Shown here: positions 49,127 through 60,371 of the stretch, in pieces | Position numbering within the stretch: the first letter of the stretch is position 1 | How the letters are laid out: the number at the start of each line of letters is the position of its first letter | NCBI GenBank assembly: GCA_040905365.1 | Contig: JBBDRQ010000006.1 | Coordinates: 1-60,371, forward strand | From: JAHWKV01 sp040905365 | GTDB taxonomy: Bacteria; Actinomycetota; CADDZG01; JAHWKV01 | DNA length: 60,371 nucleotides | Direction: 5' to 3' | Notes under the pieces: model-generated | Databases searched by the model: none | Told to the model about the DNA's origin: nothing | What the model saw: only the letters and a program-made list of their open reading frames with translations | Made by a program: the position numbers and the translations under genes

Positions 49127-49489
49127 GTGGTGCTAGACAAAGAGCGCAAGTCTCGCAGCGAATCGCTGGTCACGGGTCACCTGCTGGTAATGATCAGCAT
49201 CGGCGTGGCCGTCGGCATCCTCATTCTGATCGGTGTACTTTTCTTCGTTAGCATCCCAAACGAGGGTTCTGCCGAGGCGTTAGCGGAACTGGGTTCGGTG
49301 GTGGGCGAAGAGCAGGCCGTCCAGACCTACGAGCAGCTGGAGCAGGAACGCTTCGAGTCGATCCAGGAGCTTTTGCGTCTACTGGTGATTGCCTTGGCGG
49401 TGCCTATGCTTGCCCTGGTGTTGGGATACTTCTCGGAGCGCCAGCCCAAGGGGCAGAAGCGGGGGAAGGGCGCCGGCAGTCACGAGTGA
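49127..49489 (+). CDS. Small two-TM protein of unknown function
   Basis: In this 120-aa protein, a hydrophilic N-terminus is followed by TM helix 1 (about 18-42), an acidic Glu/Gln-rich loop of about 40 residues (EQAVQTYEQLEQERFESIQE) that looks coiled-coil, TM helix 2 (about 84-102) and a basic tail. GTG start. The downstream CPBP protease gene follows by 19 bp, so they may work together; function unknown. Confidence 0.65.
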   Translation: MVLDKERKSRSESLVTGHLLVMISIGVAVGILILIGVLFFVSIPNEGSAEALAELGSVVGEEQAVQTYEQLEQERFESIQELLRLLVIALAVPMLALVLGYFSERQPKGQKRGKGAGSHE

Positions 49490-49508
49490 ATATCCGGCGC
49501 CCGCCTCT

Positions 49509-50216
49509 ATGGGCGCCGCTCGATCAGCGTTCATCTTTGCCGCCTACTTAATAGCGCAGTTGCTCGTAGGCGGCGCGGCGGGGCTCGTGCTCGCGGTCGC
49601 GGGAGCCACCGATCTAGCCGACGACCCGGCCGTGCTGGTACTGCTGGGCGCCGCAGGCTTGGCGGCCGGCGCTGTGGCCGTGTGGCAGCTGACGCTGCAG
49701 ACCTTCGACGACCGGCCCCGTGCCGAGGCCCTAAAAGCGGTGGGTCTCAACCCGGTGGCGCGCGGACAGATCGGGCGAGGGGTGCTTCTGGGACTGGGCA
49801 TATCCTTGGTTTCCGCCGTTATCTTTAGCCGGTGGCTGCCGCCGGGCGAGGAAGTTATGGGTCCTTTGGCCGAGGCGGCCACCACCCCTGGCTGGCACCG
49901 GTGGGTTTGGACCGCCCTGGTTCTCCTGCTGGCCCCGGCGATTGAGGAGTTTGTCTTTAGGGGCGTGCTGCTTACCGGAATGGCTTCGGCCTGGGGTCAG
50001 CGCTCCGCGGGCATTGTTGTGACCGTTATCTTTACTTTGCTGCATCTGAGCGAGGCCCACGCCTATTTGCCGGCTCTGTTGCCGATCTTTGTGATCGGGT
50101 GGGTCACCTACCGCCTGCGTTTCTCGACGGGTTCGATCCTGCCCGGCCTCGCCGTGCACATGAGCTACAACGGATTGCTGGTCTACCTGGTTCTGAATCA
50201 GACCGGAAGTATTTGA
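49509..50216 (+). CDS. CPBP-family intramembrane metalloprotease
   Basis: This 235-aa protein has about seven TM helices and the three CPBP motifs: PAIEEFVFRG (EExxxR), a second His in TLLHLSEAH, and VHMSYNG (HxxxN-like). It would be a CAAX-protease/Abi homologue, related to Rce1 and bacteriocin-immunity proteins. ATG at 49509 was chosen; there is no clear ribosome-binding site, so coupling to the upstream small membrane gene is possible. Confidence 0.88.
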   Translation: MGAARSAFIFAAYLIAQLLVGGAAGLVLAVAGATDLADDPAVLVLLGAAGLAAGAVAVWQLTLQTFDDRPRAEALKAVGLNPVARGQIGRGVLLGLGISLVSAVIFSRWLPPGEEVMGPLAEAATTPGWHRWVWTALVLLLAPAIEEFVFRGVLLTGMASAWGQRSAGIVVTVIFTLLHLSEAHAYLPALLPIFVIGWVTYRLRFSTGSILPGLAVHMSYNGLLVYLVLNQTGSI

Positions 50217-50245
50217 GCCCCGTGCCGTATGGAGGCCGGTTTCTG

Positions 50246-50275
50246 TTGATGGACCCGCCGCGATGGTTGTACAGT
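50246..50275 (+). promoter_or_regulatory. Candidate pyr operon promoter
   Basis: TTGATG (50246-50251) and TACAGT (50270-50275), 18 bases apart, precede the pyr leader. Transcription would begin near 50282, giving a leader of about 140 bases that contains the PyrR site. The match to sigma-70 consensus is moderate. Confidence 0.4.
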
Positions 50276-50335
50276 TGATTAAACGAAGTGGGGCCTTCCC
50301 CAGTAAAACTCAACCGCTTCGCTCAACCTTTAAAG

Positions 50336-50353
50336 CTGGTCCGGAGAGGCCAG
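50336..50353 (+). promoter_or_regulatory. PyrR-binding RNA hairpin
   Basis: CTGGTCCGGAGAGGCCAG contains the UCCnGnGAGGYY core that PyrR recognises in pyr attenuation leaders. The CTGG/CCAG stem holds that core. UMP-bound PyrR binding here would favour the terminator 33 bases downstream. Confidence 0.8.
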
Positions 50354-50369
50354 AAAGGAGAGCTTCGAA

Positions 50370-50423
50370 CTGAGCAGTACCCGATACGTCGTACCCAACC
50401 CCAGGGGCGGCGTTTTTTTGTGA
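50370..50423 (+). CDS. Putative 17-codon pyrR leader peptide (CTG start)
   Basis: AAAGGAG (50354-50360) is followed nine bases later by a CTG that opens MSSTRYVVPNPRGGVFL, ending in TGA at 50421-50423. The TGA overlaps the pyrR GTG (50420-50422). The frame runs through the terminator stem and the U7 tract. PyrR itself has no Shine-Dalgarno sequence, so its translation would need reinitiation, or a -1 slip at T-TTT-TTG that would fuse the two frames. The CTG start is inferred; CTG starts are also indicated at 8473 and 22629. Confidence 0.45.
   Translation: MSSTRYVVPNPRGGVFL
50387..50419 (+). terminator. Intrinsic attenuator terminator of the pyr operon
   Basis: CGTCG (50387-50391) pairs with CGGCG (50408-50412), and CCC with GGG inside. 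Seven T residues follow (50413-50419). It sits right after the PyrR-binding hairpin and immediately before the pyrR GTG. Confidence 0.75.
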
Positions 50424-51040
50424 GGCCGGACCCCCGCAGGGAGGCAGATCCCCTTCCGGAACGAGAATCTCTTGGCGGCCGCGCCTGGGAAGTACTTGAC
50501 GGCCTCGATTTCAAGCGAGCTCTGGTCCGCATGGCCCATGAGATCATCGAGGGGAACCGGGGTATCGACGGACTGGTGCTGGTCGGCGTGCGCCGGCGCG
50601 GTGTGCCGTTGGCGGAACGCGTCGCAGCCCGTATAGCCGAGTTTGAGGGTAGCGCGCCGCCGGTAGGTGCGGTCGATGTCTCCTTCTACCGTGATGATGT
50701 AGAAATTCGTCAGCCTCCCACGATAGCCCCTACCAACTTTCCGTTCGACGTGACCGACAAAGTAGTGGTGCTGGTCGATGACGTGTTGTATACGGGCCGC
50801 ACCGTCAGGGCCGCTATCGATGCGTTGATGGACTTCGGCCGCCCCCGGCTGGTGCGATTGGCGGTGCTGGTCGATCGCGGCCATCGGGAGTTGCCGATCA
50901 GGGCCGACTTCATCGGCAAGAACATTCCCACGTCCCGGGCGCAGCAGGTGCAGGTCCACGTCGAGGAAACTGACGGGGTCGACTCCGTGGTGGTGGTCGA
51001 TCCCAGACCTTTGGGTTCGGACAAGGCGGGGCGACCCTGA
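50420..51040 (+). CDS. pyrR: PyrR bifunctional pyr operon regulator / uracil phosphoribosyltransferase
   Basis: This 206-aa protein has the phosphoribosyltransferase fold with RMAHEIIEGNRGIDGLVLVG at the N-terminus, VRRRGVPLAERVA, the PRPP motif VVVLVDDVLYTGRTVRAA and a C-terminal VQVHVEETDGVDSVVV. It senses UMP and binds the leader RNA. GTG 50420 is the only start that keeps the domain complete without running into the leader; the N-terminus is about 20 residues longer than in Bacillus. The start abuts the terminator U-tract. Confidence 0.94.
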   Translation: MRPDPRREADPLPERESLGGRAWEVLDGLDFKRALVRMAHEIIEGNRGIDGLVLVGVRRRGVPLAERVAARIAEFEGSAPPVGAVDVSFYRDDVEIRQPPTIAPTNFPFDVTDKVVVLVDDVLYTGRTVRAAIDALMDFGRPRLVRLAVLVDRGHRELPIRADFIGKNIPTSRAQQVQVHVEETDGVDSVVVVDPRPLGSDKAGRP

Positions 51041-51978
51041 TGATGATCAAGCACCTGCTGTCGATTAACCAACTCTCGACCGAGCAGATCGAGAACATCC
51101 TCGATACGGCGGACTCTTTTCGGGAGGTCGGCACCCGCACCATCAAGAAGGTGCCGGCCTTGCGGGGTAGGACCGTTTGTAACCTGTTTTTCGAGTCGTC
51201 CACCCGCACCCGGTTGTCGTTCGAGTTGGCGGCTCGTCGGTTGTCGGCCGACGTGATCAACTTCAACGCGGATTCCCGTACCTCGGTTTCCAAGGGGGAG
51301 TCCTTCAAGGATACGGCGCTAACGCTTCAGGCCATGGGGTTGGACGCCATCGTAGTGCGCCACACCTCGGCCGGGGCGGCCCAGCGTCTGTCGCAATGGG
51401 TTGACGCCAGCGTGATCAACGCGGGGGACGGTGCACACGAGCACCCCACGCAGGCACTGCTTGACCTCTACACGATTCGCGAACGGCTCGGAGGTCTCGA
51501 TGGCTTGCACATAGGCATAGTGGGCGATGTGGTCCACTCCAGGGTTGCGCGCTCCAATATCGCAGCCATGACCAAGATGGGGGCGCAGGTAACAGTGATT
51601 GGACCGCCGACGCTGTTGCCGCCGACCGCCGGCAGCTGGGGGGTGGAGGTAACGGGCGATTTGGACGACGTGCTGCCCAAGCTCGATGTCGTCTACTTGC
51701 TGCGCATTCAGAAGGAGCGGCAGGGGGAGCAGTATTTTCCGAGCCTGAGGGAGTATGCGGTCTTCTGGGGACTCAGCTTGCGCCGAGCCGGGTTGATGAA
51801 GCCTGAGGCTCTGATTATGCATGCCGGCCCGATCAACCGAGGTGTAGAGATTGCTTCCGACCTGGCCGGGTTAGACCGATGCATCGTGGCCGATCAGGTG
51901 ACCAACGGTATAGCGGTGCGGGCCTCCCTGCTGTTTTTGATGCTGGGCGCCCAGCATCAAGGTCGGGTATCCGGATGA
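51040..51978 (+). CDS. pyrB: Aspartate carbamoyltransferase catalytic subunit
   Basis: This 312-aa protein has the carbamoyl-phosphate site FFESSTRTRLSFE and KGESFKD, VVRHTSAGAA, INAGDGAHEHPTQALLDLYT, and the C-terminal MHAGPINRGVEI. It condenses carbamoyl phosphate with aspartate. No pyrI regulatory subunit follows, as is usual in this type. TGATG overlap with pyrR and ATGA with pyrC. Confidence 0.97.
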   Translation: MMIKHLLSINQLSTEQIENILDTADSFREVGTRTIKKVPALRGRTVCNLFFESSTRTRLSFELAARRLSADVINFNADSRTSVSKGESFKDTALTLQAMGLDAIVVRHTSAGAAQRLSQWVDASVINAGDGAHEHPTQALLDLYTIRERLGGLDGLHIGIVGDVVHSRVARSNIAAMTKMGAQVTVIGPPTLLPPTAGSWGVEVTGDLDDVLPKLDVVYLLRIQKERQGEQYFPSLREYAVFWGLSLRRAGLMKPEALIMHAGPINRGVEIASDLAGLDRCIVADQVTNGIAVRASLLFLMLGAQHQGRVSG

Positions 51979-53291
51979 GATCCATACTGTTCAAGAACGG
52001 GCGGCTGGTCGATCCGGCTTCCGGATTCGACGGTACCTGTGACGTCCGGGTCTCCGGCACTCGGGTGGCGGAGGTGGGTGAGGCGCTGTCCGACGCCGCC
52101 GCTCGGGTAATTGATATCGACGGCCTGGTCATCTGCCCTGGGTTCGTCGACCTGCATGTGCATCTGCGGGAGCCCGGCCGCGAGGACGAGGAAACCGTGG
52201 CCTCCGGCTCGGCCGGCGCGGCCCTCGGCGGGTTCACGGCGCTGGGAGCTATGCCCAACACGGATCCGGTGTGCGACAACGCCGCGGTTGCGGACAAGGT
52301 GCACGCAGCGGGCGTAGCGGCAGGTTACGCGAAGGTTATTCCCGCCGGGGCTTTGACCAAGGGACTGGAGGGTAAGGTTCTGGCCCCGGTTGGGGAGATG
52401 GTTACAGGCGCCGCCCGGGTGCGGATGTTCACCGACGACGGCCGGGGGGTGCAGGACTCGCGGGTACTTCGACGGGCGATGGAGTACATAAAGGGGTTCG
52501 ATGCAATCTGCGCGGAGCATTGCGAGGATGCCGGGTTGGCCGAGGGGGGCCAGATGCACGAGGGCTACTACTCGGACCTGCTCGGACTCAAGGGCGTGCC
52601 GGCCGCGGCCGAGGATGTCCACCTGGCGCGGGATCTGGCGCTGGCCAAGCTGACCGGCGTTCGGTTCCACGCGCTGCATGTGTCCACGGCAGGTTCGGTG
52701 GAGTTGATCCGACGGGCCAAGGCGGATGGAGTCCGCGTGACGGCGGAGGTCACGCCGCACCACTTGAAGTTGACCGACGCCGAGCTGTCGTCGTTTGATC
52801 CACACTTCAAGGTGAATCCGCCCCTGCGGTCGGCATCGGACGTCGAAGCGGTGAGGATCGGTCTCGCCGACGGTACGCTGGATGCGTACGCAACCGATCA
52901 CGCCCCCCACGCACCGGAGGAGAAGGAGTCCGAGTTTGAACTGGCTCCGCCGGGCTTGCTGGGTTTGGAGACCGCGTTGGGCGTGATGCTTACCGAGGTG
53001 GTTGGCGACGGTGTGCTGAGCCTGCCCGAGGCGCTCAAAGTGATGGCGACGAATCCGGCCCGTATCTTGCGGCTCGAGGGCCACGGGGGTCCAATTGTCG
53101 AGGGGGCGGCGGCCAACCTGACGGTGTTCGACCCAGCGGTTGTGTGGACCGTCGACCCGACGTTGTTCGCCTCCCGCAGCCGCAACACGCCGTGGGCGGG
53201 ACGTAATTTGAAAGGAAAAGTGGTACACACGATGTTCGACGGAACTTTGGTGGTGCGCGACGGCAAGCTGGTCAAGGAGACTCAGGTATGA
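51975..53291 (+). CDS. pyrC: Dihydroorotase
   Basis: This 438-aa type I amidohydrolase has the metal-binding DLHVHLREPG, AMPNTDPVCDN, HCEDAGLAEGG, HALHVSTAGSVELI and YATDHAPHAPEEK. It closes carbamoyl aspartate to dihydroorotate. ATG 51975 (ATGA) is the start; earlier frame lies within pyrB. Confidence 0.97.
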   Translation: MRSILFKNGRLVDPASGFDGTCDVRVSGTRVAEVGEALSDAAARVIDIDGLVICPGFVDLHVHLREPGREDEETVASGSAGAALGGFTALGAMPNTDPVCDNAAVADKVHAAGVAAGYAKVIPAGALTKGLEGKVLAPVGEMVTGAARVRMFTDDGRGVQDSRVLRRAMEYIKGFDAICAEHCEDAGLAEGGQMHEGYYSDLLGLKGVPAAAEDVHLARDLALAKLTGVRFHALHVSTAGSVELIRRAKADGVRVTAEVTPHHLKLTDAELSSFDPHFKVNPPLRSASDVEAVRIGLADGTLDAYATDHAPHAPEEKESEFELAPPGLLGLETALGVMLTEVVGDGVLSLPEALKVMATNPARILRLEGHGGPIVEGAAANLTVFDPAVVWTVDPTLFASRSRNTPWAGRNLKGKVVHTMFDGTLVVRDGKLVKETQV

Positions 53292-54436
53292 AACCCGCTC
53301 TGCTCGTACTGGAAGACGGTGAGGCTTTTGAGGGTGAGGCTCTGGGTCACGATGGATCCATCCAGGGGGAGGTCGTGTTCAATACCGGTATGACCGGATA
53401 CCAGGAGGTGTTGACGGATCCTTCCTACCAGGGACAGATAGTCGTTATGACCTACCCGCACATCGGCAACTACGGCGTGAACGGCGAAGATGCGGAGAGC
53501 GCCCAGCCCCGGGTCAGCGGCTTCGTCATCCGCAACCTGCCGGCCGTTTGGTCTTCCTGGAGAGCAACGGGGGGCCTGGATCGGTATCTTGCCGACCACC
53601 GGGTCGTTGGGATCACGGAAGTGGACACCCGCCGGCTTACCCGCCACATCCGGGACAAGGGCGCTATGCGGGGTGTTATATCCACACTGGGCGTAGACGC
53701 CGACTCCCTGGCCGATCAGGCACGGCAGTCACCTTCGATATCTGACGGCGACCTGGTGGGTGAGGTTACCGCCGCTGAGCCTTCGGTGTGGCCTGCCGCC
53801 GGCAAGACGCGGTACCGGGTGGCCGCGTACGATTTTGGGATCAAGCACAACATCTTGCGGATGCTGGCCGACAAGGGGTGCGAGGTTGCCGTATATCCGG
53901 CTCGCACGCCTGCCTCGGAGCTTCTGGCGGCCGGTGCGGACGGGGTGTTTGTGTCCAACGGGCCGGGCGATCCGGAGAGCGTGGAGTACGGCGTGCGCGA
54001 GTTGCGAGCGCTGTTGGGACAGATACCGGTGTTCGGTATCTGTCTAGGCCACCAACTGATGGCGTTGGCGGCAGGGATGAGCACCTACAAGCTCCCCTTC
54101 GGTCATCATGGCTCCAACCATCCGGTCATGCGGTTGGTTGACTCCCAGGTGGAGATCACCACCCAGAACCACGGTTTCGCGGTGAGCGAGTCGGCGTTCG
54201 GGTACGATCCGTCGGCGGGCCGTCCGCGGGCAGGGCTGACGGCGAGGACGCCGCTAGGTCCGGCCCGGCTCACCCACGTGAACCTAAACGACCAGACGGT
54301 CGAGGGCTTTGAACTGACCGAGCAGGCGGCGTTCAGTGTGCAGTACCACCCGGAAGCCGGGCCCGGTCCGCACGACTCGCGCTACCTTTTCGACTGGTTC
54401 ATCGAGTTGTTGGAGGGAGGTGTTGCGCATGGGTAG
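53288..54436 (+). CDS. carA: Carbamoyl-phosphate synthase small subunit
   Basis: This 382-aa protein has an N-terminal CPSase domain (GEVVFNTGMTGYQEVLTDPS) and a class I glutamine amidotransferase domain with the nucleophile in FGICLGHQLMALA and the His/Glu pair in QYHPEAGPGPHDS. It supplies ammonia to CarB. The stop (TAG, 54434-54436) lies inside the following smORF. Confidence 0.97.
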   Translation: MKPALLVLEDGEAFEGEALGHDGSIQGEVVFNTGMTGYQEVLTDPSYQGQIVVMTYPHIGNYGVNGEDAESAQPRVSGFVIRNLPAVWSSWRATGGLDRYLADHRVVGITEVDTRRLTRHIRDKGAMRGVISTLGVDADSLADQARQSPSISDGDLVGEVTAAEPSVWPAAGKTRYRVAAYDFGIKHNILRMLADKGCEVAVYPARTPASELLAAGADGVFVSNGPGDPESVEYGVRELRALLGQIPVFGICLGHQLMALAAGMSTYKLPFGHHGSNHPVMRLVDSQVEITTQNHGFAVSESAFGYDPSAGRPRAGLTARTPLGPARLTHVNLNDQTVEGFELTEQAAFSVQYHPEAGPGPHDSRYLFDWFIELLEGGVAHG

Positions 54437-54544
54437 AGGTGATCGTCCCAAAGTCAGATGGGCCAAGTCCCGTCAGGCCAAGTACAAAGCCAGGCTGAAG
54501 GCCAGGGCCGCCGCTAAAGGGCAAGAAAGAAAGGCAAAGAAGTA

Positions 54545-54545
<1 letters not shown>
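54429..54545 (+). CDS. 38-aa strongly basic small protein between carA and carB
   Basis: The small frame opens with MGRGDRPKVRWAKSRQ and continues with Lys/Arg/Ala to the end (about 18 basic residues, one acidic pair). The ATG at 54429 overlaps carA by eight bases, and GGAGG lies in the 3' end of carA about eight bases upstream. The TAG shares its G with the GTG of carB. The tight coupling argues that it is translated. The N-terminal MGRGD recalls ribosomal protein bTHX, and a nucleic-acid-binding role fits the charge, but no function is shown. Confidence 0.7.
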
Positions 54546-57834
<3,289 letters not shown>

Positions 57835-57838
<4 letters not shown>

Positions 57839-58680
57839 TACAGCAGGTCGCCCAGATTCTTTCCTACAAGAAGCTCCGGGACGAGTACCACATACTGACT
57901 ATCGTGGCGCCGGAGATCGCGGAGCTGTCCAAGCCTGGCCAGTTCATCAACATCAGGCCGGCAGTCGACCGTCAGTTCATCCTTCGGCGGCCTTTCTCCA
58001 TCTACAAAGTGAACCGTAGGGGCGAGTGGGCCGCGACGATTGAGGTGGTGTTCGACATACGCGGGGGCGGGACGGCGGCGCTGGCCGGCTTGCGGGCCCA
58101 CGACACCATCGACGTGATGGGACCTATAGGGCGGCCTTTCGCCATACCCAAGACCCGCAACAACTGTCTGCTCGTGGGCGGCGGCATCGGTGCGGCTCCG
58201 CTGTTCTACCTGGCCGAGGAACTGCGAAGCGCCGGCAAACGGGTGGACGTGTTGTGGGGGGCGGCCAGTGCAAACAAGCTGCTGAACCCTATAGACGCCA
58301 AGCGCTTCGGGGCTCAGGCGGTATTTACAACTGAGGACGGCAGCGAGGGTATCGAGGGCCGGGTGACCGACGTGCTGCCGGACCTGATCGCCAAGTGCGG
58401 GTCCCGGGTGATTTACGCGTGCGGGCCCAACGGGATGCTTCAAGCTGTGACCAAGATTGCCCAGAAACACAGGATTCCCGTTCAGGTGGCTATGGAGGAG
58501 TTGATGGGCTGTGGCTATGGAATATGCATGACCTGCGTTCAGCCGGTGTGGGACCGCAACCGCGAGCATGTGGTCCACGCCCGCACCTGCGTGGACGGCC
58601 CGGTGTTCAACGGGGCCCGGATAGCGTGGGACGCATTTCCTCCGGAACGCCCGGCGCCCACCGCGCCGGTGGGCAATTGA
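57835..58680 (+). CDS. pyrK: Dihydroorotate dehydrogenase electron-transfer subunit
   Basis: This 281-aa ferredoxin-reductase-like protein has FAD-binding RRPFSIYKV, NAD-site LLVGGGIGAAPLFYLAEEL and a C-terminal [2Fe-2S] cluster with MGCGYGICMTCVQPV and ARTCVDGPVF. It passes electrons from PyrD to NAD. Start at ATG 57835; the frame upstream lies inside carB. Confidence 0.96.
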
Positions 58681-58700
58681 TGATGACCACGGTGGACTAG

Positions 58701-59624
58701 ATGGCAGCCGATCTTTCGATAGACCTCGCCGGCGTCCGCCTACGCAGTCCCGTGGTGACCGCCTCCGGGTGCTTTGCTTCCGGTCGGGAGGTATCCGAGT
58801 TCATCGACCTCAAAAAGCTGGGCGCGGTGGTCGTCAAATCCATGACGTTGGAGCCCTGGCCCGGCAAGCGCACCCCCCGGATGACCGAGACGCCGTCGGG
58901 GATGCTCAACGCTATCGGGTTGCAAAATCACGGGGTGGAGCATTTCCTTCAAGTGGACCTGCCGTGGCTAAACCGTATGGGCGTTCCGGTGATAGCCAGC
59001 ATTGCCGGCAACACCGTGCAGGAATACATATACGTGGCGGAGGCCTTGCAGGGTGCCCCCGGGGTGATCGCGTTGGAGATCAACATCTCCTGTCCCAACC
59101 TCGAGGATCGCAACAACATGTTCGCCCACGATCCAAAGGCAACCGCGATGGTTGTGTCGGCGGTACGCCGCGCAGTTGAGCTGCCCCTGTTCCCAAAGCT
59201 CTCTCCTAACGTCACGAACATAGTGGAGATAGCCGGCGCGGCCTTAGATTCAGGAGCCCAGGGGCTTAGTCTCGTAAACACCGTGATGGGCATGGCCATC
59301 GATATCCATACCGGAATGCCCAAGCTTGCCGGGGTGCTCGGCGGGCTCTCGGGGCCTGCGATCCGTCCCATCGCACTCAGGTGCGTCTTTGACGTCCACC
59401 GGGCATTTCCGCACGTACCCATTATCGGTATGGGCGGAATCATGAATCACGAGGATGCCCTGGAGTTTGTCCTGGGCGGCGCCACGGCGGTGGCTATCGG
59501 CACCGCCAACTTCATCGACCCGCACGCCACGATCAAGACTATCGAGGGCATCGAGCGTTACATGGTGGAGAAGGGCGTCAGCAACCTCGCATCGATCCGG
59601 GGCCGGGTGAAGGTCGAGGGTTGA
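58701..59624 (+). CDS. pyrD: Dihydroorotate dehydrogenase, class 1B catalytic subunit
   Basis: This 307-aa FMN TIM barrel has VTASGCFASG, the substrate site NAIGLQNHGVE, EINISCPNLEDRNNM (catalytic Cys, class 1), LFPKLSPNV, and FMN-phosphate motif IIGMGGIMNHEDALEF. Pairing with pyrK marks the NAD-linked class 1B enzyme. Start ATG 58701, 20 bp after pyrK; pyrK ends in several nearby stops. Confidence 0.97.
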   Translation: MAADLSIDLAGVRLRSPVVTASGCFASGREVSEFIDLKKLGAVVVKSMTLEPWPGKRTPRMTETPSGMLNAIGLQNHGVEHFLQVDLPWLNRMGVPVIASIAGNTVQEYIYVAEALQGAPGVIALEINISCPNLEDRNNMFAHDPKATAMVVSAVRRAVELPLFPKLSPNVTNIVEIAGAALDSGAQGLSLVNTVMGMAIDIHTGMPKLAGVLGGLSGPAIRPIALRCVFDVHRAFPHVPIIGMGGIMNHEDALEFVLGGATAVAIGTANFIDPHATIKTIEGIERYMVEKGVSNLASIRGRVKVEG

Positions 59625-60307
59625 CCGGGCTGATCGTAGCTTTGGATGATCCCCATATCGACCGGGCCGAGGAGCTGGCCGGGCACTTGGCCGGAAGCGT
59701 GTCGGCGTTCAAGGTGGGCCTCACGCTGTTCACCGTCGCGGGGCCTGATGCAGTTCGGCGCATTGGACGTTTTGGTCCGGTCTTTTGCGATCTGAAGCTG
59801 CACGACATACCCCATCAGGTGGGTCTGGCCGCCGAGCAATTGGCCAAGCTGGGGGCGTGGATGTTCACCGTGCACGCGAGCGGCGGAGCAGCCATGATGC
59901 GGGCAGCCGTGGACGCGGCCGGCAAGTCTGAGAGTTCGCCCACCGTTAGCGCGGTCACCGTTCTCACCAGTCTGTCGAGGACGGATATGGCGGATCTGGG
60001 AATAGATCGGTCGCCGGCGGAGCAGGTGGGGCGGCTGGCCCGGCTCGCTACCCAAGCCGGCGTAGGCGCACTGGTGTGTTCTGCCCAAGAGACCGAGTTG
60101 CTGCGCAAGCAATTGGGAGACGAGGTGGTGTTGGTGACGCCGGGCATCCGGCCGGCAGGGTCTGCCGAAGGGGACCAGGTAAGGGTGGTGACCCCGGCTA
60201 GAGCAGTTGAGGCCGGAGCGTCCTACGTGGTGGTAGGGCGCCCCGTGACCGATGCCGACGATCCGGCCGCCGCTGCAGCGTCCATCGCCGAGGCTCTGGC
60301 TACTTGA
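59621..60307 (+). CDS. pyrF: Orotidine 5'-phosphate decarboxylase
   Basis: This 228-aa TIM barrel has LIVALDDPHIDRAEELA, KVGLTLF, the catalytic FCDLKLHDIPHQV, VHASGG, TPGIRPAGSAEGDQVRVVTP and YVVVGRPVTDADDPAAA. It gives UMP. TTG start overlaps the pyrD stop (TTGA). It completes UMP synthesis from glutamine except for orotate phosphoribosyltransferase (pyrE), which is not in the window. Confidence 0.97.
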   Translation: MTGLIVALDDPHIDRAEELAGHLAGSVSAFKVGLTLFTVAGPDAVRRIGRFGPVFCDLKLHDIPHQVGLAAEQLAKLGAWMFTVHASGGAAMMRAAVDAAGKSESSPTVSAVTVLTSLSRTDMADLGIDRSPAEQVGRLARLATQAGVGALVCSAQETELLRKQLGDEVVLVTPGIRPAGSAEGDQVRVVTPARAVEAGASYVVVGRPVTDADDPAAAAASIAEALAT

Positions 60308-60319
60308 TTCACCGGCCGT

Positions 60320-60371
60320 CTAGTACCCTGGCCACCAACCTTCGGGGCGTTTGGCGGCGTGAGCCACTCCC
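60320..60371. repeat. Left arm of the hairpin repeat, cut by the window edge
   Basis: Fifty-two bases match the first 53 bases of the element at 43361 with one substitution (CTAGTAC for CTAGTAT) and one missing G. The copy begins 13 bases after the pyrF stop and runs off the end of the window. Confidence 0.88.

Noticed and set aside
49509..50216. Phage abortive-infection system
   Set aside because: CPBP proteins are often labelled Abi, but the gene sits in a housekeeping context with no defence neighbours.

Overview
The window is a high-GC (roughly 60-65%) stretch packed with short-spaced or overlapping genes. Most of them look like Actinomycetota: a Clp-N protein with its own HTH, a DUF2236/MpaB oxygenase, an AI-2E-type exporter, a group 1h type [NiFe]-hydrogenase small subunit, a bifunctional Rel, an actinobacterial-style GH65 plus beta-phosphoglucomutase pair, and a non-discriminating type AspRS. 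The lineage is probably outside the classical Actinomycetia (Acidimicrobiia- or Thermoleophilia-like), but the sequence alone does not settle it. Start codons are often GTG or TTG, twice very probably CTG, and neighbouring genes repeatedly overlap as ATGA, GTGA or TTGA.

Layout. (1) 89-8244, minus strand: a class A penicillin-binding protein, a two-gene ABC exporter, SURF1, a low-molecular-weight tyrosine phosphatase and a fructosamine-kinase-like protein form one probable operon, followed by a membrane protein with TPR-like repeats. (2) 8427-12820, accessory region: an ArsR-type regulator, an orphan hydrogenase small subunit with a C-terminal extension of about 170 residues, a second ArsR-type regulator, a DsbA-like CSWC protein, a VOC protein and a decayed MarR gene. 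It contains palindromic operators, strong hairpins and a miniature repeat. (3) 13041-24283, mixed metabolism and envelope: AI-2E exporter, MpaB-like oxygenase, O-methyltransferase, GH65 phosphorylase/beta-phosphoglucomutase, YqgE, an unknown protein, an M15 peptidase, a Clp-N/HTH protein and a dimethylargininase-like hydrolase. (4) 24354-42373, housekeeping: rel, dtd, a PhoU/TrkA-C plus MgtE-like pair, ferritin, hisS, aspS, rarA, small proteins, alaS, ruvX, mltG, aroE. (5) 42585-50216: an orphan prepilin peptidase, then aroC-aroK-aroB-aroQ-pepP/Q-efp-nusB and a CPBP protease. (6) 50246-60307: a complete de novo UMP operon, pyrR-pyrB-pyrC-carA-(38-aa smORF)-carB-pyrK-pyrD-pyrF, behind a PyrR-type attenuator.

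Most unusual features. The hydrogenase small subunit has the 3Cys/1Asp proximal-cluster signature of high-affinity group 1h enzymes, but no large subunit is present and an unrecognised domain is fused to it; it sits between two ArsR-like genes and next to a thiol oxidoreductase. A 169-bp element that is one continuous imperfect hairpin (43361-43529) has at least five partial relatives here. Both window ends lie inside copies, and its CTAG end supplies the stop codon of three genes. The pyrR leader stacks a PyrR-binding hairpin, a terminator and a probable CTG-started leader peptide whose stop overlaps the pyrR GTG across a U7 tract. A 38-codon, strongly basic smORF is translationally wedged between carA and carB. 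Two structured intergenic regions (10867-10996 and 35522-35854) and a second small repeat family (20104, 42382) remain unexplained.
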